Shown here one piece after another: positions 1 to 8,764 of a stretch of 64,000 nucleotides of DNA; position 1 is the first letter of the stretch; every line of letters starts with the position of its first letter. The stretch spans positions 124,001 through 188,000 of the forward strand of contig NZ_VFRQ01000004.1 of the NCBI RefSeq assembly GCF_006385705.1. The letters are read 5' to 3'. The stretch is from Pontibacter mangrovi. GTDB lineage: Bacteria > Bacteroidota > Bacteroidia > Cytophagales > Hymenobacteraceae. The notes below the pieces were generated by a model. The model was not told the origin of the DNA and did no database searches. It saw nothing but the letters and a program-made list of their open reading frames with translations. A program made the translations under genes and the position numbers.

Positions 1-643
1 CCGGAGGCAGCCAGTTGCCGTCGGTTAGTTTGGCCAGGCGCAACGCCTCTTTGTCGAGAGCGGGCTCTACGCTGCTTTTTATTTTGTAGTCGCTCAAGGA
101 GCCATCCTCGTTAATCACAAAAGAGACCACCACGGTGCCGTGCTTGGTACCTTTGCGCGGGTAGCGGGCGTTCTTTTTCATAAACGCCTTAAACGCAGCC
201 GCTCCGCCTTTATACTCTGGCATGGTTTCGGGAGCATTTTTGTCGGGTTTGGGCTGGCCAAACTTAACCGGCAGCGTAAACCGCACCGGCACTTTCTCGC
301 CTTTCTGCACCCCCGGCGTCCACTTGCCTTCCATGGCTTTCACGGCGTTTACACAGGCGGCGTCCAGCGCCGGGTCCAGGCTTTTAACCACGGCTACGCT
401 GTCTATGCTGCCGTCTTTGTCCACGATAAAGCTCAGCACCACCATGCCCTCCGGCTGTGCGCTGGAGTAGGTAACCTGCGAGCCGATAAACTGCATCATC
501 GCCCCCATACCGCCTTCAAATACAGGCATCTTCTCTACAAATGTATAAGTTGGTTCATCTGCAGGTTTGGTTTGCGCCAGGGCAGGGGCTGTGCCGAAGG
601 CTGCCGCAAAAAGTATGGCAAGCGGAAAATGTTTGTTTTTCAT
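1..643 (-). CDS. Periplasmic TonB C-terminal domain protein, partial (3' end outside window)
   Basis: The visible 214 codons begin at an ATG (complement of 641-643) and run off the left edge, so the C-terminus is missing. A signal peptide (MKNKHFPLAILFAAA..., cleaved near ALAQ) is followed by two TonB-C-like modules. The first starts with YTFVEKMPVFEGG at about residue 34, carries VVLSFIVDKDGS and the GKWTPGVQKGEKVPV signature, and ends in LPVKFG. The second starts near residue 140 (MPEYKGG) and is cut off. There is no proline-rich spacer and no uncleaved membrane anchor, so it is not a standard energy-transducing TonB; such Bacteroidota proteins are usually just called energy transducer TonB. 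The module is very similar to those of the genes at 2400-3641 and 3738-5030, which implies local duplication. Exact role unknown. Confidence 0.85.
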   Translation of the reverse strand, partial: MKNKHFPLAILFAAAFGTAPALAQTKPADEPTYTFVEKMPVFEGGMGAMMQFIGSQVTYSSAQPEGMVVLSFIVDKDGSIDSVAVVKSLDPALDAACVNAVKAMEGKWTPGVQKGEKVPVRFTLPVKFGQPKPDKNAPETMPEYKGGAAAFKAFMKKNARYPRKGTKHGTVVVSFVINEDGSLSDYKIKSSVEPALDKEALRLAKLTDGNWLPP

Positions 644-755
644 ATAAGCTAACTGAGTACAAAGTATAAAGATAGTATAAATTTTATGTTCGCTATACTT
701 TGTCAGGACTACATCGGCAGGTAGGGAGGGTTTTAAGAAGTTGCGGATCTTACAT

Positions 756-2336
756 TTAGTGCTCTTTAGTTATGTTTGAGGTAGATAACCTTTTGCTCTC
801 TATCTCTTTACCCTTTGCATTAAAAAGGATGAGGTAAAAGTCCTTTAAAGGCAGTTTCAAATCTATCTTTTCTTTCGGGTTGAGATAAACAGCACGAAAG
901 GGCACTTTGTCAACATAATCATATTCATGCGCCATCTCATCAGCTAAGAACAACGTAAGTTGTACTGGAAACGAGTTGTGGTTTTTATAGCTAAAGTTTG
1001 CTTCCTGTTTATTTAGAGGTTGTTCAATATTATTTAATAGGTGATAGTCTACACTCTGAAGTCTTCCCTTAAAATATTCCCCTTCTACCAATGATAGCTC
1101 TTCTTTTGAGATTCTCCTGTAACGGTTCAAATCGGTCTGGCTTATAGTTAAAGGATCAATATCATATTTTTTATGTAGTACTGCGCCTAACCACTTCTTA
1201 CCTTCTTCAGTAGGCTGCTCCAAAATATGGGCAAATCCGCCTAATAGTAAAACTTTCGCATCTTTATTGAGAGCAAAGGTCTTACTATAGAGATTCTGAG
1301 CTTGTCCAAGTTCCCGCTCTACTGTACCTGAACTCTCATAAGCTACAAATTCAAAGCCTAATGCTTTAGCGTACCTCAACAGATTGCCGTAGTTCTGCTC
1401 TTTAGTGTAAAATCCTGTTTCAAGCGTTGGAAATCCCTCATCAAGATTAAGTAAGCTATCTTGTTTGCTGCCTAAAGCCTCCAGAGCAAAATAGTCGTAC
1501 CCGATTGCTCTCAAATAAGGTAAAAGACGGTATACAAACTTTCTATGCCGCGGCACAAAGTGGTTTTCATTTACCATTACCAAGTTTGTCTGCATAGCTT
1601 TTGCTTTAATTTCTTCAAAAACCTTAGTGTCAGAAATTAAATTTTGCTTGATAATCTGGCTTGTTGAATCTTGGATTCTTTCTGGCTCAAATTTTTTGAA
1701 TAATTCATCGTACTCAGGCTGATTCTCCAAAAAGGAGGCATAAGTCAGTTGCAATTGCAGTTTTAGCCAATCCTCATTTTCATCATAGGCAGGATAACTT
1801 TTTATCTCTTCATACACCTCGATAAATCTGTTTGATCCACGATACCTTGAAACAACATCCATAACAGTAGAGACGTCTTTGCGATACCTTGGTCCAAGTT
1901 GAGTACTTTGAAAGATCTTGTTTATGTCTGTTTTAAAAGCTGCTGTATTTGAATCAAGACTTCTGGCTATTAGCCTTACCGTATGATTATGCAGTAGAGT
2001 ATCTAAAATAATGGTGTTTTCATCAAGGCTTGGATTTGGTGCTTCCGGGCCATCTATTACTAAGAAGTACTCATAAAACGGTGCTATATAAGTTTTACCG
2101 TAAAGCAATACGTTGCTATAAGTGCTTTCCTGTTGCCCGATAAGTTTAGAGAGAGCCTTTCTGTCTGTAACATAGCTAATATCTCCAGGTGACTTCAAAT
2201 ACAGTTGAAGAGAATCATTGATGATGTGTGTGTCATAATTCTTTACATATCTGTTAGCGCCGAAGTTTCTGTGAACCCGTTGAGTACAAGACAGAAAAAA
2301 TAAGGTTAAAACAATAGCATAACTACTCCTCAACAT
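756..2336 (-). CDS. Lipoprotein of unknown function, possible ChaN/TraB/EreA-like fold, AT-rich
   Basis: The 526-residue product starts with a short lipoprotein signal (IVLTLFFLSC, lipobox Cys near residue 17). The middle contains NLVMVNENHF followed by an aromatic helix and FALEAL, and later KVLLLGGFAHIL. These resemble the paired His/Glu segments of the ChaN, TraB/PrgY and erythromycin-esterase families, but the match is weak and only by eye. I do not recognise the protein itself. Base composition is far more AT-rich than the flanking TonB-C genes (sampled lines near one third G+C), and the AAGTAT hexamer common elsewhere is absent. Both suggest horizontal acquisition. It lies between two paralogous TonB-C genes on the same strand, as if inserted into that locus. 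Confidence 0.75.
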   Translation of the reverse strand: MLRSSYAIVLTLFFLSCTQRVHRNFGANRYVKNYDTHIINDSLQLYLKSPGDISYVTDRKALSKLIGQQESTYSNVLLYGKTYIAPFYEYFLVIDGPEAPNPSLDENTIILDTLLHNHTVRLIARSLDSNTAAFKTDINKIFQSTQLGPRYRKDVSTVMDVVSRYRGSNRFIEVYEEIKSYPAYDENEDWLKLQLQLTYASFLENQPEYDELFKKFEPERIQDSTSQIIKQNLISDTKVFEEIKAKAMQTNLVMVNENHFVPRHRKFVYRLLPYLRAIGYDYFALEALGSKQDSLLNLDEGFPTLETGFYTKEQNYGNLLRYAKALGFEFVAYESSGTVERELGQAQNLYSKTFALNKDAKVLLLGGFAHILEQPTEEGKKWLGAVLHKKYDIDPLTISQTDLNRYRRISKEELSLVEGEYFKGRLQSVDYHLLNNIEQPLNKQEANFSYKNHNSFPVQLTLFLADEMAHEYDYVDKVPFRAVYLNPKEKIDLKLPLKDFYLILFNAKGKEIESKRLSTSNITKEH

Positions 2337-2399
2337 GCTTATTTACTTTAATAGGCCTAGATGATGATAGATAAATTTCATGTTTTCTAAGCTTTATAC

Positions 2400-3641
2400 T
2401 TATCTATACTTTGTTACCACCACATCGGCAGGTAGGGCGGCGCTGGCCGTTGCCTGCTGCTGATCGCCTTTCCTGACGAAGCGGATGTTCAGGTGCCTTA
2501 CCGTGGTGACGGGCGCTCCTGCCACTTTGCCGGCAGTCCAACGGCCCTTGGTCTGGTCCAGCACCCGGAAAATCTCGTCGGTTATACTTTTGTGGTTGGC
2601 GGCAGCCATAGGGGCAAGCATTTTTCCGTTAGCGTCGATTACCAGCGTTACCTGCACATCGCCTTCAAAATCGGTGCTGCCTGGGTAGCGCAGGTTTTTG
2701 GCCATGTGCTTCTCCAGCGGCCCTTCCTGTAGTTGGGGCTTCACGTCCACTTCGTCATACTTGTAGGCGCTCTTTTGCTGTTGAGAACGCTGTTGTGCCG
2801 GCGGTGCAAAAGAAGAACCTTCGCTTTCTGCCTCTGAGCCGGAGAATTGCACCGGCAGCACCATTTCCGCTGGCACAGGGGCGCCGTTTTTGGTAGCCGG
2901 TATCCATTGGCCAGAGGTGGCTTTTACGGCCTCGGCGGCCGCCTCCGCCAGTTTGGCAAGTATGGCTTTGTTCTGCAGTTTAAAGGTGGACGCATCCATA
3001 TAGTCGAGCTTAGCGTCGGGGCCCACGGTTTTCTTCAGTTTGGTGCTGGCCAGCCGGATGTTGGAGACACTGCCGTCTTTCTCCACCGTAAATTTTACCA
3101 CCACCCGCGCGTTCAGGTGCTCCTGCTTCGCTTCTTCCGGCATTTGCAGCTGCTGGCTTACCTGCTGGATCAGGGCCTGCGGACCGCCTTTAAACTGTGG
3201 CTGCTCGTCTGGGGCGGCTTTGGCAGGCGTGTCTTTCATGGCAAAGCGTATGGGCAAAGTATAAATAACGGGTACTGCCTTGCCGTTTTGCTTGCCGGGC
3301 TGCCATTTTCCGTCCATCAACTTTATAACACGTATCGCTTCGGCGTCGGTGCTGGTGCTAAGCGACTTTACAATTTTCGGGTTGCTCAAGGAGCCGTCGG
3401 CATCTACTACAAAGCTCAGTACCACCAGCCCCTCTACACCCGCCTTCTTGGCATCTTCGGGGTACCGGATGTTCGTTCCCAGGAACTTCATCATTTCCTG
3501 ATCGCCCCCTTCAAAGGTTGGCATCTGCTCCACATACGTATAAGGTTTGTCTGATTGCTGCGCTGAAGCCGTTGGTGCGGTGACCAGGATGGCCATACTC
3601 AGGAGCGCTGCAGCGCTTAGTTGTTTGATGATGTTTTTCAT
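2400..3641 (-). CDS. Periplasmic protein with three TonB C-terminal-like modules
   Basis: A cleavable signal peptide (cleavage near ASAQ, residue 28) precedes three TonB-C-like modules. Module 1 (about 32-136) starts YTYVEQMPTFEGG, contains VVLSFVVDADGS and GKWQPGKQNGKAVPV, and ends LPIRFAM. Module 2 (about 146-268) starts EQPQFKGG and contains GQWIPATKNGAPVPA. Module 3 (about 298-393) is the most diverged (VDVKPQLQEG, GRWTAGKVAGAPV). In classical TonB one such domain contacts the TonB box of outer-membrane receptors; here the lack of a membrane anchor and the tandem array argue for periplasmic binding rather than energy transduction. It lies 96 bp downstream of the M56 protease gene, whose C-terminal module is nearly identical to module 1, so a shared ligand or mutual binding is plausible but unproven. 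Confidence 0.85.
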   Translation of the reverse strand: MKNIIKQLSAAALLSMAILVTAPTASAQQSDKPYTYVEQMPTFEGGDQEMMKFLGTNIRYPEDAKKAGVEGLVVLSFVVDADGSLSNPKIVKSLSTSTDAEAIRVIKLMDGKWQPGKQNGKAVPVIYTLPIRFAMKDTPAKAAPDEQPQFKGGPQALIQQVSQQLQMPEEAKQEHLNARVVVKFTVEKDGSVSNIRLASTKLKKTVGPDAKLDYMDASTFKLQNKAILAKLAEAAAEAVKATSGQWIPATKNGAPVPAEMVLPVQFSGSEAESEGSSFAPPAQQRSQQQKSAYKYDEVDVKPQLQEGPLEKHMAKNLRYPGSTDFEGDVQVTLVIDANGKMLAPMAAANHKSITDEIFRVLDQTKGRWTAGKVAGAPVTTVRHLNIRFVRKGDQQQATASAALPADVVVTKYR

Positions 3642-3737
3642 GAAATGTTGGTTTTAAGGTTTGAGAAAAGGCAATAGGTATCCTGCATCAGCCCAAAACG
3701 AGCTGAAAAAGGTGTTAAAGTAAGGATGAATTATGCT

Positions 3738-5030
3738 TTACCTGATAGCGAAGCGGATGGGCATGGTGTACTGCACCCGAACAGGTTTACCGTTTTGCAG
3801 GCCGGGGCTCCACTTGCCGTCCATCATCTTAACCACACGCATCGCTTCCTCATCGGTGCCTTCGCCAAGCGATTTTATGATCTTGATGTCGTGCAGGCTG
3901 CCGTCTTTCTCCACCACAAAGCCCAGCACTACCAGCCCCTCTGTGCCGGCTTCTTTAGCTGCCTTTGGGTAGCGTGTGTTCATGCCCAGGAACCTCATCA
4001 TTTCCTGTTCACCGCCCTCAAAGCGTGGCATCTGCTCCACGTAGGTATAAGGCTTTTCTTTAGCGGACGTCTCCTCTGCGGAAGGAGCTGGCGTGGTTGG
4101 CGCCGGTGCTTCAGCGGAAGCGGAGTTGATGTTCTGGTTTTCTGCCGTGGCTTGCTGCCGGGCAAGTATAAACGCCAGGCCTGCCAACAGAGGCAAGGTA
4201 AGGAGCGGGCGGAGCCAGCCTGGTTTCTGGCCCTGGCGCTGCAGCATGTGCAGGCGCTTGAGCACCTGCGGTTTGGTAAAGTGGCTGCCCACCGGAAGCC
4301 CCATGCTCAGGAGTGCCTCTTTGGAGAGCAGCGAGGTATACTTTTGTGCTTGGTGCTCTTTTACCACGGCGGCATCGGCCTGGTACTCGTGCACATCCCG
4401 CAGTTCCTCTTTTAACATCCAAACAGCCGGGTGAAACCAAAGTACAGCCGAAAGCAATTCGTAAAACAGCACATCCCAGGTATGGCCAAACTGCACGTGC
4501 GCCAGCTCATGGGCCAGTACCTGCTCCTGCTCCGGCTTGCTCAGGTGCTGCTGCTGGCTCAGAAAAACGCTCTTCCCGAAGGCAAAGGTAGGGTAAGGGC
4601 TGTCGAGCAGGTATACCTGGGCGCTACCTGAGGCAGAGGCAGGAGTAGCATTGGCTTTTGTTTGCTGTATCAGCCACAGTTGCCGCACCAGCTTAACCAG
4701 CATAACCGCCATGCCTGCAAAGTATAACACCGTTAGTATGGCCGCCAGGGAGGAGGCTGCCCCTGTTTCCGCTGCCGACGCAGGCCTGTAGGAGGTGACG
4801 ACCACCTCGCTGAGGCGCACGGCCTTTAGCGTTTCCGAAACGGCTGCTTCCGGGGCCAGCATGGCGGGCCAACTGAGGAGTGGGAGCAGTAGGGCCAGCA
4901 CGGGCACCGCCAGCAGGTAGAGCCTGTTAAAGCCAAAGTTGTTCTGCCGCCGCAGCACCAGAAAGTAAAACAAGTATAAAGCCGCCAGGGCTATACTTAC
5001 TTTTATCGTATAGTTAAGCATTGCTTCCAT
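3738..5030 (-). CDS. M56 family (BlaR1-like) membrane metallopeptidase with C-terminal TonB-C domain
   Basis: The 430 residues contain transmembrane segments near 6-26, 36-55, 93-113 and about 265-285. The zinc motif HELAH (174-178) lies between the third and fourth, with a downstream DVHEYQAD (Glu near 215) as probable third ligand. This is the BlaR1/MecR1 peptidase layout, but the extracytoplasmic penicillin-binding sensor is replaced by a TonB-C-like module (about 325-430, YVEQMPRFEGG to LPIRFA). In the known family, ligand sensing activates the protease, which inactivates the partner BlaI repressor. The ORF overlaps the end of the BlaI-like gene by 17 bp, the usual arrangement for this pair. 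The signal sensed through the TonB-C module is unknown. Confidence 0.9.
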   Translation of the reverse strand: MEAMLNYTIKVSIALAALYLFYFLVLRRQNNFGFNRLYLLAVPVLALLLPLLSWPAMLAPEAAVSETLKAVRLSEVVVTSYRPASAAETGAASSLAAILTVLYFAGMAVMLVKLVRQLWLIQQTKANATPASASGSAQVYLLDSPYPTFAFGKSVFLSQQQHLSKPEQEQVLAHELAHVQFGHTWDVLFYELLSAVLWFHPAVWMLKEELRDVHEYQADAAVVKEHQAQKYTSLLSKEALLSMGLPVGSHFTKPQVLKRLHMLQRQGQKPGWLRPLLTLPLLAGLAFILARQQATAENQNINSASAEAPAPTTPAPSAEETSAKEKPYTYVEQMPRFEGGEQEMMRFLGMNTRYPKAAKEAGTEGLVVLGFVVEKDGSLHDIKIIKSLGEGTDEEAMRVVKMMDGKWSPGLQNGKPVRVQYTMPIRFAIR

Positions 5031-5409
5031 CGGTATCGCTGTTTTCGTCTAAATCCTGCTTTACATGCTTCATCAGCTGGTCTATTTCGTTTACGTTCAG
5101 GTTGTTGTCCTTGGCAAAGAACGACACCAGCTTTTCGAAGGAGCCGCCGAAGTACCCGCTCATAAAGTTCTGTAGGAAGAAGCTCTTATACTTATCCTGC
5201 GCCACCAGCGGGAAATACTGGTGCGACTTACCGAAGGCCTCGTGCCCCACAAAGCCCTTGGTCTCCAGAATCCGCACAATCGTGGAAACGGTGTTGTAGG
5301 CCGGCTTGGGCTCGGGCAACTCGTCCAGGATGTCGCGCACAAAGGCCCGCTCCAGTTTCCAGAGCACCTGCATTATTTCTTCCTCGGCTTTGGTCAGTTC
5401 TTTTATCAT
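5014..5409 (-). CDS. BlaI/MecI family transcriptional repressor
   Basis: The 131-residue protein has the BlaI/MecI winged-helix hallmarks: an opening LTKAEEEIMQVLWKLE, the recognition segment PAYNTVSTIVRILETKGFV, and a C-terminal dimerisation region (FEKLVSFFAKDNNLN, then a helix). Length is normal for the family. Members bind dyad operators as dimers and are inactivated by the co-encoded M56 protease. The gene is first in the minus-strand operon and overlaps the downstream protease gene by 17 bp. Overlapping dyads at 5459-5481, about 50 bp upstream of the start, are the likely operator, so autoregulation is expected. Confidence 0.93.
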   Translation of the reverse strand: MIKELTKAEEEIMQVLWKLERAFVRDILDELPEPKPAYNTVSTIVRILETKGFVGHEAFGKSHQYFPLVAQDKYKSFFLQNFMSGYFGGSFEKLVSFFAKDNNLNVNEIDQLMKHVKQDLDENSDTDGSNA

Positions 5410-5458
5410 GTGTAGGTAAAGTATGGCGTTGATCTAGTAAATATATAACTATCTACTT

Positions 5459-5481
5459 AGTTTAGAAACTAAATGTTTAGT
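5459..5481 (-). promoter_or_regulatory. Putative BlaI-type operator (overlapping dyads) upstream of the repressor gene
   Basis: Two overlapping inverted repeats lie 50-72 bp upstream of the repressor start: AGTTT-AG-AAACT (5459-5470) and ACTAAA-TG-TTTAGT (5468-5481). BlaI/MecI proteins bind dyads of roughly this size in their own promoters. On the minus strand the segment is followed by TATATTTA, close to the Bacteroidota -7 element TAnnTTTG, which would place the operator in or just above the promoter. Recognition sequence differs from the staphylococcal TACA/TGTA type, so assignment rests on position and symmetry. Confidence 0.6.
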
Positions 5482-5573
5482 TATTTGAAATTTTCTTTTA
5501 AAAAGTATGGCACCGGTACCAATGAGTTGCTCGGAAAAGGAAGGCTGGTTGTCAGTAAGTTAGGGTAGAGGGC

Positions 5574-6158
5574 TCAGGCGAAGGTCAGCATGTCTACTGC
5601 CAGAAACCCGGTGCCGCCTTTTATACTTTGTTGCCAGCCCATGCGCACCAGTTCCCGCTTTATAAAGTGGTTGAGCAGGCCGTGAGCCACCAGCACAGTG
5701 GTTTTATGCTGATGGGCATCTTCGGAGAGCATCTCTGCCGCTTTGCGGGCGCGGGCGCGGGCCTGCTTAAAGGTTTCGATCCCGCCGTTGTTAAAGCCCA
5801 GGAACCAAAGCAGGCGCGCGCCCAGCAGCCACAGTTTAATAGGCAGGCGCACCAAAGGCAGCCCAAAAACGCGCCGCTCAAATTCCCGGAACGTCGCGTC
5901 GATTCTCAGTTCAACCCCGTCGCCGAAGATGGCGCGGGCCGTTTGCTGCGAGCGCACCAAGGTGCTGCAGTATACTTTACGGATATGCTTGTAAGGAATG
6001 GCCTCGTGCTGCAGCACAAACTCCTCCACCTCGGCCGTGTCGTAGGCCGACACGTAGGCGCGTGCCTGGTGTGCACTGAAAAAGCCTTTCCGGTCTACCT
6101 GCGGCTTGGCATGGCGAATCAGGAAAATCCGCTTGGGCGGCATCGGGGCGTCTGGCAT
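5574..6158 (-). CDS. Histidine phosphatase family protein (phosphoglycerate mutase-like)
   Basis: The 194-residue protein begins with the catalytic segment RIFLIRHAKP (RHA instead of the usual RHG) and later has CSTLVRSQQTA and the second catalytic histidine in LVAHGLLNHF. This is the branch-2-like histidine phosphatase fold, which forms a phosphohistidine on the RH histidine. Substrate cannot be read from sequence. ATGs exist at the given start and at internal residue 6; the first is kept. A 57-bp gap separates it from the acetyltransferase gene upstream on the same strand, so the two may be co-transcribed. Confidence 0.85.
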   Translation of the reverse strand: MPDAPMPPKRIFLIRHAKPQVDRKGFFSAHQARAYVSAYDTAEVEEFVLQHEAIPYKHIRKVYCSTLVRSQQTARAIFGDGVELRIDATFREFERRVFGLPLVRLPIKLWLLGARLLWFLGFNNGGIETFKQARARARKAAEMLSEDAHQHKTTVLVAHGLLNHFIKRELVRMGWQQSIKGGTGFLAVDMLTFA

Positions 6159-6215
6159 TAGGATTAGCGGCTGTGGTTTACAGACATATACGGCGCCCTT
6201 CGCCTTAGTTATACA

Positions 6216-6818
6216 TTATGCCGGATGCGCGGCCAGGTCTGGGAACACGCGCTCCTTTATACCTGCCCATTCCTGCCGCAGGATGCTGTAGTAGATGGTG
6301 TCGCGGCGGCGCCCGTCGTGCATGTGCGTGTGGCTGCGCAGGATGCCTTCTTCCACGGCTCCCAACTTCAGCATGGCGCGCCGCGAGCGCAGGTTCAGCG
6401 CATCCGTCTTCAGCTCTACCCGCTCCATCTGCAGGGTCTCAAACGCATGCTGTAGCAGCAGAAACTTGCAGTGCCGGTTCAGGCCGCTCCCCCTGAAGTC
6501 CTTTCCCAGCCAGGTCCAGCCGATTTCCAGCCGCTTGTCCGGCTCCGAGATGTTGCCATAGCTGGTGCTGCCGGCCAATTGCCCGGTGGCACGGTCCACG
6601 ATGAGGAACGTATAGCGGCTGCCCGTGGCATAACCCTGCACTACCTGCTGGCCCCACGTCTCCAACTCTTGCCAGGTACTGATGCGGTTAGGAGTAAAGC
6701 GCCAGATATCCACATCAAAGGCCACTGGAGCCAACTCCTGCAGGTCTGTGGCCCGAAAGCGGCGCAGCAGCACACGGTGGTCCTGCAGGCGCAAATCAGT
6801 TTGAAAATCTATAAGCAT
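6216..6818 (-). CDS. GNAT family N-acetyltransferase (RimJ/RimL-like)
   Basis: The 200-residue protein has the RimJ/RimL-type layout: an N-terminal VLLRRFRATDLQEL strand-helix, a central EIGWTWLGKDFRGSG with the acetyl-CoA pyrophosphate-binding loop, VELKTDALNLRSRRAMLKLGA, and a C-terminal YYSILRQEW. These enzymes transfer acetyl from acetyl-CoA to an amine of a protein N-terminus or small molecule. The acceptor is not identifiable. It is the first gene of a short minus-strand pair with the histidine phosphatase, and lies at the edge of the AT-rich island that starts near 6840. Confidence 0.88.
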   Translation of the reverse strand: MLIDFQTDLRLQDHRVLLRRFRATDLQELAPVAFDVDIWRFTPNRISTWQELETWGQQVVQGYATGSRYTFLIVDRATGQLAGSTSYGNISEPDKRLEIGWTWLGKDFRGSGLNRHCKFLLLQHAFETLQMERVELKTDALNLRSRRAMLKLGAVEEGILRSHTHMHDGRRRDTIYYSILRQEWAGIKERVFPDLAAHPA

Positions 6819-7014
6819 GGGGTGGTGTAGGTGTAGGTTGAGTAGTTGTAGTGTGAATAATAGCGATACCTTAAAAGTAATTCAGTTTACACTTTAAAAA
6901 GTAACTGTTAGTTGCTTAAAGTCATACTTTCCCTTTTTTTGAAGTGAATATAGTCTTAATAAATGGAGAATTAATTATAAAAACTGCCTGCATTACGTAA
7001 ATTCTTAAACAGCC

Positions 7015-7022
7015 TATATTTG
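7015..7022 (+). promoter_or_regulatory. Predicted -7 element TATATTTG for the ABC exporter gene
   Basis: TATATTTG matches the Bacteroidota primary-sigma -7 consensus TAnnTTTG. It ends 11 bp before the exporter ATG, so the leader would be very short. No clear TTTG -33 element is visible at the expected 19-21 bp upstream. AT-richness of this stretch raises the chance of a random match. Confidence 0.5.
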
Positions 7023-7033
7023 AAAGTATCTGC

Positions 7034-8764
7034 ATGGAAGAGTGGAGAAGGTTTATTTCTAAAGTGCCAGAACTTAAAGAATTATTTAGGGTTCGGGTGC
7101 CTTTAGTGTTATTTCTATCAATTATGATAGCAATTATAGGAGTATTTGAACCGCTTGTATTAAAATACTTTTTTGATAGCCTCAGCTTGGCGGAAAGTAG
7201 TTTATCGCAAACTTTTCAACTTTCTATAGCATTGCTGTTCATACTATACATAGGAAGAGAACTTATTGGGAGTGTTCAAAATTGGTTAGTATGGAAGATT
7301 AGGTTAAGCGTGCAAAAGCAGCTTCAGTCAACAGCTATTTCAAAGTTGTACTCCTTGCCATTATCCTTTCATCATCAAGAAGGCGTCGGAGCAACAATGA
7401 CAAAGCTAGAAAGGTCTATCAATAGCTTAGTTGGAGCTTTCAGCGAAGTTGCTTTTTTTACCCTCCCTACATGCTTTTATCTGGTTATCTCCTTGTATGT
7501 CATGTTTACCCTCGACTTAAGGCTTACACTGATTATTATATTCTTCGTTCCTCTTCCTGTCCTGATTAGCATGCAGGCGTCTAAAGAACAGACCCGACGA
7601 GAGAAGTTATTGATAACGGTTTGGGCAAAAATATTTAATCGTGTTCATGAAGTGCTTTCTTGTCTGCCTATGGTGAAGAGCATGTCTATGGAGAAGGCTG
7701 AGGCAAACTTCTTTCTCTCTAAAGTTAGTGAAACAAACACCTACGTGATGCGAGGTATAAAGACCGATACTAAAGTAGGAATGGTCAAAAATATCATTGT
7801 TGCTTTTGCTCATATAGTTGTTCTGGCTTATGGAGGGTATTGCATTACATTAGGAGAAATGACTTTAGGTAGCTTAATAGCCTTCCTCAGCTATATAGGT
7901 AAATTTTTTGGTCCAATCCAAGGTATTACTAATGTTTACCAGACCTACAGAAAAGCCTCTGTTTCAATTAATTTATTAAATGAGATATTAGAATTTAAGG
8001 ATCCTGTTGCAGATGGAAAAGTAGTTTATGAATTAAATGAAGTTAAAGGAGAAGTAGAGTTTGATAAGGTAAGCTTTATTTACCCCAATGGGTATCAAGT
8101 ATTCTCAGAGCTCAACCTAAAAGTAAACCCAGGAGAAAGGATTGCTATTGTGGGACAGAGTGGAGCAGGCAAAAGCACGATAGTCTCTTTAATACTAAGG
8201 CTGTATAGCCCGACAAGTGGACTAATTAAAATCGATGGCCATGATTTAAAACTACTGAGGCAGCGGTTTATCAGAAATCACATTGGGGTCGTTTTGCAGG
8301 ATTTTTTTCTTTTTAATGATACAATCAGCAACAACATCTCCTATGGTGCTGGGGCCGTAAATCAGGAGCAGATCGAAGCAGCAGCCAAGATCGCAAATGC
8401 TCATGATTTTATCATGCAACTCCCCGAACGATATGAGACTACGATTGGGGAGCGTGGTAGTATGCTATCTGGCGGGCAGAGGCAGCGCATCGCCATAGCA
8501 AGAGCTATTCTTAAGGATCCTGCCATACTTATACTTGATGAAGCTACCTCAGCTTTAGATGCTGAGGCAGAAACTTTGGTGCAGGAAGCTTTCAAGAATC
8601 TTGTAAAGGGTAGAACTACCTTTATAATCTCTCATAAATTGGCAAACATTGTGGATGTTGACAAAATAGTGTTATTGAAAGACGGTAGAATTTCAAAAAT
8701 AATAACAGACCCTTGCCACCTTAAAGTTGAAGAGGTATATGCGTGTCGTGTTAAGATAGGTTAA
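7034..8764 (+). CDS. ABC transporter, fused permease and ATPase (MsbA/bacteriocin-export type)
   Basis: The 576-residue half-transporter has a six-helix exporter membrane domain (about 20-310) and a nucleotide-binding domain (about 335-565). Walker A GQSGAGKS lies near 374-381, the signature LSGGQRQR near 478, Walker B ILILDEATSALD near 498-508 and the H-loop ISHKLA near 532, so it should be ATPase-competent as a homodimer. The family exports lipids, peptides or drugs; the substrate here is unknown. The gene and its flanks (about 6840-8990) are strikingly AT-rich compared with both sides, suggesting acquisition. It precedes the glycan locus by 230 bp but differs in composition, so a shared function is only a possibility. 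Confidence 0.92.
   Translation: MEEWRRFISKVPELKELFRVRVPLVLFLSIMIAIIGVFEPLVLKYFFDSLSLAESSLSQTFQLSIALLFILYIGRELIGSVQNWLVWKIRLSVQKQLQSTAISKLYSLPLSFHHQEGVGATMTKLERSINSLVGAFSEVAFFTLPTCFYLVISLYVMFTLDLRLTLIIIFFVPLPVLISMQASKEQTRREKLLITVWAKIFNRVHEVLSCLPMVKSMSMEKAEANFFLSKVSETNTYVMRGIKTDTKVGMVKNIIVAFAHIVVLAYGGYCITLGEMTLGSLIAFLSYIGKFFGPIQGITNVYQTYRKASVSINLLNEILEFKDPVADGKVVYELNEVKGEVEFDKVSFIYPNGYQVFSELNLKVNPGERIAIVGQSGAGKSTIVSLILRLYSPTSGLIKIDGHDLKLLRQRFIRNHIGVVLQDFFLFNDTISNNISYGAGAVNQEQIEAAAKIANAHDFIMQLPERYETTIGERGSMLSGGQRQRIAIARAILKDPAILILDEATSALDAEAETLVQEAFKNLVKGRTTFIISHKLANIVDVDKIVLLKDGRISKIITDPCHLKVEEVYACRVKIG

Noticed and set aside
3733..4631. Long frames antisense to the M56 protease gene
   Set aside because: High-GC antisense shadows; the opposite strand has clear domain motifs.
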